A stretch of DNA of 64,000 nucleotides from Lithospermum erythrorhizon (Eukaryota > Streptophyta > Magnoliopsida > Boraginales > Boraginaceae): contig JADFUC010002391.1 in NCBI GenBank assembly GCA_019722365.1, positions 434,001 through 498,000 on the forward strand, written 5' to 3'. The position numbers were made by a program, and so were the translations under genes. A model generated the notes under the pieces. It saw nothing but the letters and a program-made list of their open reading frames with translations. It was not told the origin of the DNA and ran no database searches. Shown in pieces: positions 57,075-64,000 of the stretch. The number at the start of each line of letters is the position of its first letter. The first letter of the stretch is position 1.

Positions 57075-57277
57075 ATAAGCATAGGTTAGTTGAGCACCAA
57101 GTTTACCTATATGTTTGTTTAAGAACAATCATCAAAATATATTACCATTAATCCATATCCAACGTAAGATCATTCAAAATAACTACAAACATAAACCAAA
57201 TCCTAATTTCAAACCAAATACAAAAAATAAGACCATAAACACAATGACTAGTCCTTAACAAACCAAACAAACAACCT
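57075..57277. other. BBE 3' region and H4 3'-UTR-like sequence
   Basis: After the BBE stop, from about 57,180 the sequence resembles the 3' flank of histone H4 (compare 59,125-59,160), leading into the H4 fragment. Confidence 0.55.
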
Positions 57278-57314
57278 TAACCTCCAAAGCCATAAAGGGT
57301 CCTTCCTTGTCTCT
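57278..57314 (-). pseudogene. Histone H4 3' fragment
   Basis: Encodes only the last codons of H4 (ending RTLYGFGG and stop), with one silent-looking difference from the intact gene at 59161. It stops abruptly at about 57,314, where sequence homologous to the unknown gene's first intron begins. This is a breakpoint of the segmental duplication. Confidence 0.85.
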
Positions 57315-57316
57315 AT

Positions 57317-57900
57317 TCAGAATAATATCTGCTTCAATTCAATTGCAGGATATGAGAAAAGCAGCCAAATAATCACAACATACAAACAGCCCATGTGGCA
57401 TGTGTTACAAATTGTTCAGTATCTATTGCTTGCTCTATGAAATACAGGACAATGAAAAAGCTCTATCTGGCATTTCTTTAACAAATTTCAACAACACGCC
57501 TCAATGATTCTAAAGATGCTCCTGCCTAAACGAGTAAGGAACATATACGCTTAACAACAATCAATGAACGCAATCATTACATATTCGTTTTCACTCGGTC
57601 TATAACTTCATTTCTTCATGTTCTTGGACATTCTATTACTTAAATACTTAATATCTTGTGATCATATTTCAGTTAATGTCCTAAAATCATCTATGTCTAA
57701 AAATTCAATTGCACACATAGAATACTAATAATAACATTTAAATATATTAATATGATTCTAAATCTTATTCAAAATAAATTAATACGAGTACAAAACAAGT
57801 GTGTCAATGTACCTTTTTCCACGATCATCTAATTTCTAAAGCAATATCATCAAACAACTCTTCGTATTGGGTAACGCTTTTATGACGGAGTAGATTTTCA
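57317..57900 (-). pseudogene. Relic of the 5' part of the unknown ten-exon gene
   Basis: Matches 54,204-54,760 at high but imperfect similarity: the shared GACAATGAAAAAGCTCTATC block, ATCAATGAAC.CAATCATTAC, TTATTCAAAATAAATTAATA, and a decayed exon 1 (compare CTTCTAAAGCAATATCA at 54,697). Exon 1 has indels and an altered splice site, so it cannot encode protein. Confidence 0.85.
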
Positions 57901-58418
57901 CGCCTCCAAAATTAACAAACATCAAAACTTAATCGTATGCATAATCTGATTGAATCAAAATATCGTATCTGCTATTTAATTCTACACCGTTATCAGCGAA
58001 GATCACAGACTCAAGAACCACTCTACCTTCAACTCCATGTTTTCTCAAAACTTAAGTCATAAGTCTCTCATATATGCTCTCAATCACTCATGACTCCTTT
58101 CACAACTTCACCAAAATGGCACAGCCTCATAACGTTAATTAATAAACCCCTCCATGATTCCTCAACCTGTTGTAAAGCTGACTAGCACCATTTGGTGTAT
58201 GCAGCCAATATCAACACCCCAAGCTTTTCACACACTCCATAAACCATAACACTCATATATATAACCAAATCCAGTTATCCTGGAGTCTGCCTGACGACGG
58301 GATCGGGACCTAGGTTTGTCCCCAAATATCTCGCCCAAAGTTTCCATGAGGTCGTGGGACTGGTCGTGGGACATAGCAGTCCCGACCTCCTCCCGATCTC
58401 CCTACTTAACGTTTAATA
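57901..58418. other. Spacer containing a dispersed repeat
   Basis: 58,010-58,270 resembles 62,850-63,110 (shared CCTTCAAC, CTCATATA.GCT, CTCAAT, ACAACTTCACCAA and CCA.TTT.CACACA words in order). This block has no counterpart between the unknown gene and BBE in the first copy of the duplication. Confidence 0.5.
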
Positions 58419-59035
58419 TATTTTGTTGTATTTCTCTGCTTATGTTCTTTTTCAATTGGTGCAAAAGATAATACATACAATGGTTTTGTTCAATGTCTTA
58501 TAGCCAATAAAATTCCAAATTCTGAAATACAGAAATTGGTTTTTACTCCAACTAGCAAATCATTCACACCTGTCTTACAATCCTATATTAGGTCATAGTT
58601 CTAACCTTTCCACAACTGCAAACCAACATCATCATCACCCCTTGTAAAGAATTCCATGTCCAGGTTGTTGTAATATGGGTTCCCAAGAAGTTGGGGATGC
58701 ACAAAACCGGAGTGGCGGGCATGACTACGAAGGGCCATCGTATAACAAAATGTCTGTTCAGTCTTCTGAACATGTCGAATCTCAGGTGATTTGATGTTAG
58801 CATTCCTGATGAGAGTGTCAGAATGCTGCGGATCTGCTTTTCCGGTGCCAATCTATTGCCCCTAAGATTTATCCCACCCTTTATTAGGTCCTAGTGCAGC
58901 CCACTCACTCAAAACACATGCTGCAACTGTTAATGAATTTGACAACAAAGAATTTCAATTAAATAAACATTGTCACGAGAGTAGTTGATTGATCTTTCGA
59001 TTCTTTTCTGGGAATTAATGACCCTATGTGTCAAG
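58419..59035 (+). pseudogene. BBE-like pseudogene with a 173-bp identical tract
   Basis: 58,419-58,591 is identical to 55,584-55,756 of the BBE-like gene, base for base. From there on the similarity continues but decays sharply: small deletions disrupt the frame in the RSGGHDYEG region, most of the middle is missing, and the end falls to scattered blocks such as GTCACGAGAGTAGTTG. There is no start codon at the homologous place; the match begins four codons in. It cannot make the enzyme. Confidence 0.9.
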
Positions 59036-59160
59036 TATTTGATTTGCAGTGGATAAGAAGTATCAAGAAAATATATTTCCATTAATTGAGAATTGTAACA
59101 AGATACAACACAAGATGATTAAACATAACTACAAAAATAAAGACAAGTCCTTAATGAAGC

Positions 59161-59481
<321 letters not shown>

Positions 59482-59508
59482 CTATCAAAATCACCCAACT
59501 GGGCTGCC

Positions 59509-59516
59509 TATTTATA
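59509..59516 (-). promoter_or_regulatory. TATA box of histone H4
   Basis: TATAAATA on the minus strand, 37 bp upstream of the ATG, so the 5' UTR would be very short if initiation follows the usual spacing. Confidence 0.7.
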
Positions 59517-59570
59517 ATTCATGGATTTTAATGTGTCGATCCTTGTGGATGTTTTAGATTTCTTTAGGAC

Positions 59571-59593
59571 CGTAGATCAGGAATCATCGACGG
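59571..59593 (-). promoter_or_regulatory. Histone hexamer element
   Basis: CCGTCGATGATT on the minus strand (CCGTCG at 59588-59593), about 75 bp upstream of the TATA box. A second, related CCGTAGATCA lies in the opposite orientation at 59571-59580. CCGTCG hexamers drive S-phase expression of plant histone genes. Confidence 0.65.
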
Positions 59594-60871
59594 TGGAAGA
59601 GTTGTATATGTCATTAACGCGATTGTGCTTTTATTGTGCTAACAAAATGTTGTCGAAATTTTAGGGTGACCTTTAGTGTGGATACCAAAACTTTTTACTC
59701 CTACGGCTACTAATGTTGAAAATTTTATTTCTACATTGTATTTTTTTTATTTTGATTATGATAATTTTTTTTTGTATTTATTTGAATATCAAAGCTATAC
59801 TCCGCACAAAGTTTGTTTTATGTAAATATCGCCCTATATTAAAAGAATAATAAAAGATTGAAGCCAGAACGAAATGAACGATACAGTAAGTGAAGTTCGG
59901 GCCTGGATCAATCGACACTCAAGTTCCGTTTCATACATTGGCCTCGAATAAAAACAAAAAGCTCGGGGCTTCGGGACTAAAAATCTCACAGATTCCAACT
60001 GAACGTAATATTCGATTTTTTTGAGATAAAATAAGATATTGTATCAGATATTAGCTGACGATAATTAAATCGGTTTCCATCCTACGAGCCACACATGTAT
60101 CAACAGAAGCAAGATGCTTACACATGATAGCACCGTCTCCATTGGTACACCTAAGCTTGAAATTTAATTCGCTCTCATGTCAGAATATATTTATTGTTTG
60201 ACCATCTAAATTAGGGTATTTTAAGGTCTTTCAAGATTTTTTAATTCTAAAGAAAATAAAAAATCCACATTAATTTATAGCAACCATTTTGGTTCCAAAT
60301 AAGCCAGCTGCACTAATCCATTTGTTTCATTCGCCATTTTGGGATTAGTTATAAACGGTTGTCTTCATAAGGATGAGTTTAAGCACTACATAATTTATAA
60401 TCATGAAACATGTATCTAGATGATACATGGATGTATTAAACAATAGAAAGATCGAGCTGGCGTGTTTATCTTAAATTAAGGCCAATAAACAATGTTTGCA
60501 TCTTAATAAGTATCTTGTAAAATCATACATGGAGGAACAATTTTGGCCATTTTGGGGGATTTTTCCCTGTTCTTACGGAGATTTTCACATTTTCTCAAAG
60601 TTAGCTCATACGATCAACAGAAAGAAAGAAGAATCACGAGGGGCGGTATTTTTTTCAGCTGGCAGCATTGCCATGTGAGAGTATACAGGCCGTGGCTCTG
60701 GTTTGTTGATGTGAGTGATTTATTTTTATTTTTTCAGACTAAAATTGAAATTTATGGATAAATTACTAATATTTCTTTGTAAAGACGACGCTTATAAATA
60801 TCAGGTAAGACGTGAGTTAGACATATATTGTCTGTATGATTTTTCAAGGGTAGGCATACTTTGTATGAAGT
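59594..60871. other. Intergenic, no gene seen
   Basis: AT-rich sequence without a supported gene. Short open frames at 60,496-60,761 have no recognisable domain. Confidence 0.5.
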
Positions 60872-60939
60872 GTGGCTGTAGTTAGTGGTTAGAATCTATC
60901 GTTGTGGCTGAGACCTGGGCTCGAATCCCAGCAGCCACA
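60872..60939 (+). tRNA. tRNA-His(GTG)-like sequence, probably a pseudogene or SINE head
   Basis: The 7-bp acceptor stem pairs perfectly (GTGGCTG with CAGCCAC). A D-arm/A-box TAGTTAGTGGTTAGAAT, a perfect T stem CTGGG/CCCAG with loop CTCGAAT (B-box), and GTG in a TTGTGGC anticodon loop match plant tRNA-His. The total length is 68 nt, about 4 shorter than the normal gene. The anticodon stem is damaged (TATCG against TGAGA), so cloverleaf folding is poor. A TTTT run follows at about 60,946. It is most likely a decayed tRNA gene or the head of a tRNA-derived SINE. Confidence 0.75.
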
Positions 60940-63900
60940 ATCGATGTTTTGTTTTGTGAATTGTGATACTCAACTTGCGGCTAGGGTATATTAGCCTACA
61001 CTCTACATACAGTCTCCTAAGTATTGACTCCTAACTCTATCGTCTCAATGGAAGGAGTCCAAAGGAATACATATTGATGCTTATACCAATAATTTGAATT
61101 ATATTGAGGTGTGTAAACTACATAACATATTTATTAGATTGATAGTTCATTGTCCGCTCCATTTGAAAACCAAATTGCTAACATCATGTATATATTCACA
61201 TTTTTCTCATTGCAACAAAAACATGTTTCGTACGTATTGGCCTGTAATCATACTTCAAATAACTTATTATCACCTATTTTATAGATATAATACTAGCAGA
61301 ACTATTATACAAGTGTGTAATTTTTTTCATGAATTTACAGCTTAATATATTTGAGTATCAACAATCAACGTAGACAATAATAATTCACACCAACGTATTT
61401 AACGAACTCCACGTAGCTTTACTAAAACTCTTTTTAAAATATTAACCTGCATTTGCGCCGACAAAAAAATCAAACGGGCAGCTACTAGTCGATTGGGGAG
61501 AATTTCAACGACTCCAAACCATATCACTTTTGAAAAGAATTGAGACTATTGAAACTATTCCACCTCCTTAACATTCTAAAATCCTTTAAAAGTTAAGATT
61601 CTGTATCCCTATCTATTCTTCATCGGTTCGCGCTTCCCATGCGTAGATTCAAATCTCAAATTCCATCATTTCCACAGCCATTTAAACCCCAAAATTGTAA
61701 TTAAAATTATAGTTCGATTTTATCATTACATGACCTCTTCGGCCGACAAATTAGCAATATATTACTCATATTTAACCGAACATCATATTAATATATGTAT
61801 TATGAAATGACCCCACAAGCTCATCATAACCCTAACTTCAATCGAAGCATCTAATATATCAATCATTCAACAATTAACATATATTTCCGAATCCTATTAT
61901 TATTTAAATATAATAATCACGGCTTGCTTAACTATTATATATTTTATAAGATATAACATTTCATATTTCAACACCACCACCGCACACCATTATTCTATTA
62001 CCACCAATTCCCCACCCTCCATTATCACCCCTACCACCTTCAGCTTCATCATCATACACCCCCACCCCTACCAACCAACCACCTTAACAGCCACCCCCAC
62101 ACATCTTCAAACCTGATCTCCTCCACCACCTCCTCCTCCTTCCCCTCTACGTCGCCGCCGATGTTGGAACTATGAGAATCCAACAGCCGACTCCACCATA
62201 AGCTTCTGGAACACTTCCTTTTTCTCAACCATAAGCTTCTGCAACCCCATTTGAGATTTTCACTAAAAATCCATACAGATGCTTTCTTTTCTTTGTTTTT
62301 TTTTTTCCAAATTAACACAGATTCTTGAAAACCACCCTCAAAAGTTACAAAATTTATTCTTGATTGGGTGATGGTGATTGAGGGGTATGGGGATGATGGT
62401 TGTGTGTATTTATGTAAATCATTTTCATTTATTTTGAACCTTTGTCAAATATTAACAATCAAGAAGTGAAGATTTTAATTGTATAATTGTTATAATGAAT
62501 TGTTGTTATTGCTTGAGCTTAAAGTAAAGGGGCGGTAGAAAGGAGATGGTGATGGGGGTAGAGAGTTGAGACCTTGGAAAGCTTTAATGTTGTTAGTGGG
62601 ACGTAGGGGTTAAAGAGAGATAATTGCATCATTATTTGTAGAATTATAATCGACATCAATTCGACCTCGCTTGGTGATGTCAACTTTACCAAACCGTTAA
62701 TATAACACTAATTTGGGATATTTACAAACGTAAAGAAAATAACGGCGAAATTAAATCGCATTATTGTAGTTTATTTTACCCGATTCCACCTTAACGCGAA
62801 ATGACATTCACTAATTGCATCCACTAATAATATTAAGCGTAAGATTGGTTATACGACTCCAAGTTAATCCTATTCAACGGACCTTCAACCTGACGTTTTC
62901 TCACACGAAACCGCAAAGATGCTTCCTCATATACGCTTCTCAATTCCCTACTTTTTTTACAACTTCACCAAGCACTAAGATAAACTCTCATACTCGTTAA
63001 TAAAATAAATTTTTCTATATTCTAAATCCTGGGAAGGCCGATTTCAACCACCATCGTGCTGGCCGATGTTTCCACACACATGTTAATACTCATAATACTT
63101 ATATAGACTACAAAGCACTTTGGCCTAAAAACCCAAATGTAGAAACCACAAGAAAAGCCTCAAACCGCCTAAATCGCTCACCAAGATTGCGGCCATCGGT
63201 ATCACGCTCAATCGCCTATTTGTAGAGACATTCACGCCTAATGAGACTTGATGACCTTTCTCGATGGCAAATCCCAAAAGGCCGAAAAATGGGTTATTGA
63301 GACTTTGGAGTAAAGGGGTTTCAAGAATCGGCTCAATTAGTTATTTTTATTTAAAAATTATCTCAAAAGCCTATTATATATTGAATTCCGATTTTACCCT
63401 TCATTCAAACTTGAAATCTGTTAGTTTTAACATTAAAAGTAGACGGAATTCTCAAAATGATCAGTACGAATAGTTCGAAGGGTACTATGATCGATTTTAA
63501 AAAGTTCGAGAGTCAAAATGGCTGATTTTAAAAGTGATAAATTTAGGAGTTTAACAATGATCAAGTGCATGAACATATGATATCATTAGGACAACATTTT
63601 TTTATCCTTCAAAAAACTGGGTAATAAGGTGGTGTTTGGTTCATGGGTGTCAGAGATTCTTTTCCCAAACCAGAGGCGTCGTGTCCTAGATCAGAACGCA
63701 CTAACTCTGTTAAGAAATAGCACATCTCATCTTCAGTCATCGACAAACACATAGGTCTACGGATTGGTCAAAAAGGATACGATTTCCTAAAACGCAAATC
63801 TTCTTTTCTGGATGGCTCCAAAAACTCAATCTACAAGAATCCAATGTGCACGTCGGTCTATATACGAAGTATTTATTTTCCTTCTGAATTTGAATACAGA

Positions 63901-64000
63901 GTACTTATCTATTTAAATAATCATTTAATAAAAATATTTCATCATACTTTCATTTATCAATATAATTTTTTATACTAAAATTGATTTTGTTTCATAATAT
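60940..64000. other. Intergenic with repeat fragments, no supported gene
   Basis: 62,850-63,110 is the partner of the 58,010-58,270 repeat. Around 63,630 a GGTGGTGTTTGGTTCATGGG word resembles a hAT-type terminal repeat. On the minus strand 62,052-62,318 is open for 88 codons but is dominated by simple purine-rich triplets. A 24-codon frame MGLQKLMVEKKEVFQKLMVE... on the minus strand near 62,175-62,250 shows a duplicated QKLMVE; I cannot tie it to a family. Confidence 0.45.

Noticed and set aside
62052..62318. 88-codon minus-strand frame
   Set aside because: Largely simple purine-rich triplets; a second frame over the same bases looks equally plausible.

Overview
This is a nuclear chromosome segment from a flowering plant, very probably a eudicot. 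The evidence is intron-bearing genes with GT-AG junctions, AT-rich intergenic DNA full of small transposons, and plant-typical families: a tonoplast aquaporin, a RABE-type Rab GTPase, an actin-depolymerizing factor with the plant ATG-only first exon, a long P-class PPR protein, ALY/THO4, a berberine-bridge-enzyme-like oxidase and histone H4. I cannot name the genus from the sequence.

Region 1 (1 to about 22,800) holds no intact gene that I can support. It is repeat territory: a large imperfect inverted repeat (about 1,866-5,010) around two tandem arrays, a third tandem array (6,425-6,775), a pair of about 310-bp direct repeats 6 kb apart, a 516-bp foldback MITE with a perfect 9-bp target duplication (7,860-8,375), a hAT-like MITE (9,771-10,435), and a roughly 3-kb candidate element (17,429-20,575) with ten exact GGTACC sites and a degenerate coiled-coil reading frame inside.

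Region 2 (22,800-45,000) is gene-rich: a TIP1-type aquaporin whose first intron breaks the reading frame; a ZAT-type C2H2 zinc-finger pseudogene; a complete eight-exon RABE1/Rab8 gene (-); two Yippee/Mis18-like genes arranged head to head as an inverted duplication around the complex I subunit gene NDUFA2/B8; a FAX/TMEM14-type chloroplast membrane protein; and ADF.

Region 3 (45,500-59,500) holds an intronless PPR gene (-), ALY/THO4 (+) with a tandem array of about 100-bp units in intron 1, a ten-exon conserved plant gene of unknown function (-), a BBE-like gene (+) with an apparent C-terminal internal deletion, and histone H4 (-). A tandem segmental duplication covers the 5' part of the unknown gene, BBE and H4. 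In the proximal copy H4 is reduced to a 3' fragment; in the distal copy the other two genes are reduced to relics. One 173-bp tract is identical between the BBE copies although the sequence after it is heavily decayed.

Region 4 (59,500-64,000) is intergenic, with a tRNA-His-like sequence (damaged anticodon stem) and dispersed repeats.

The genes do not form an operon or a metabolic cluster; they are ordinary housekeeping and family genes. The most informative signals are evolutionary: duplicated exons, shifted splice sites, a mosaic segmental duplication and recently active MITE families. Exon structures were derived by hand from GT-AG sites and reading phase; those reported as complete keep one open frame end to end.
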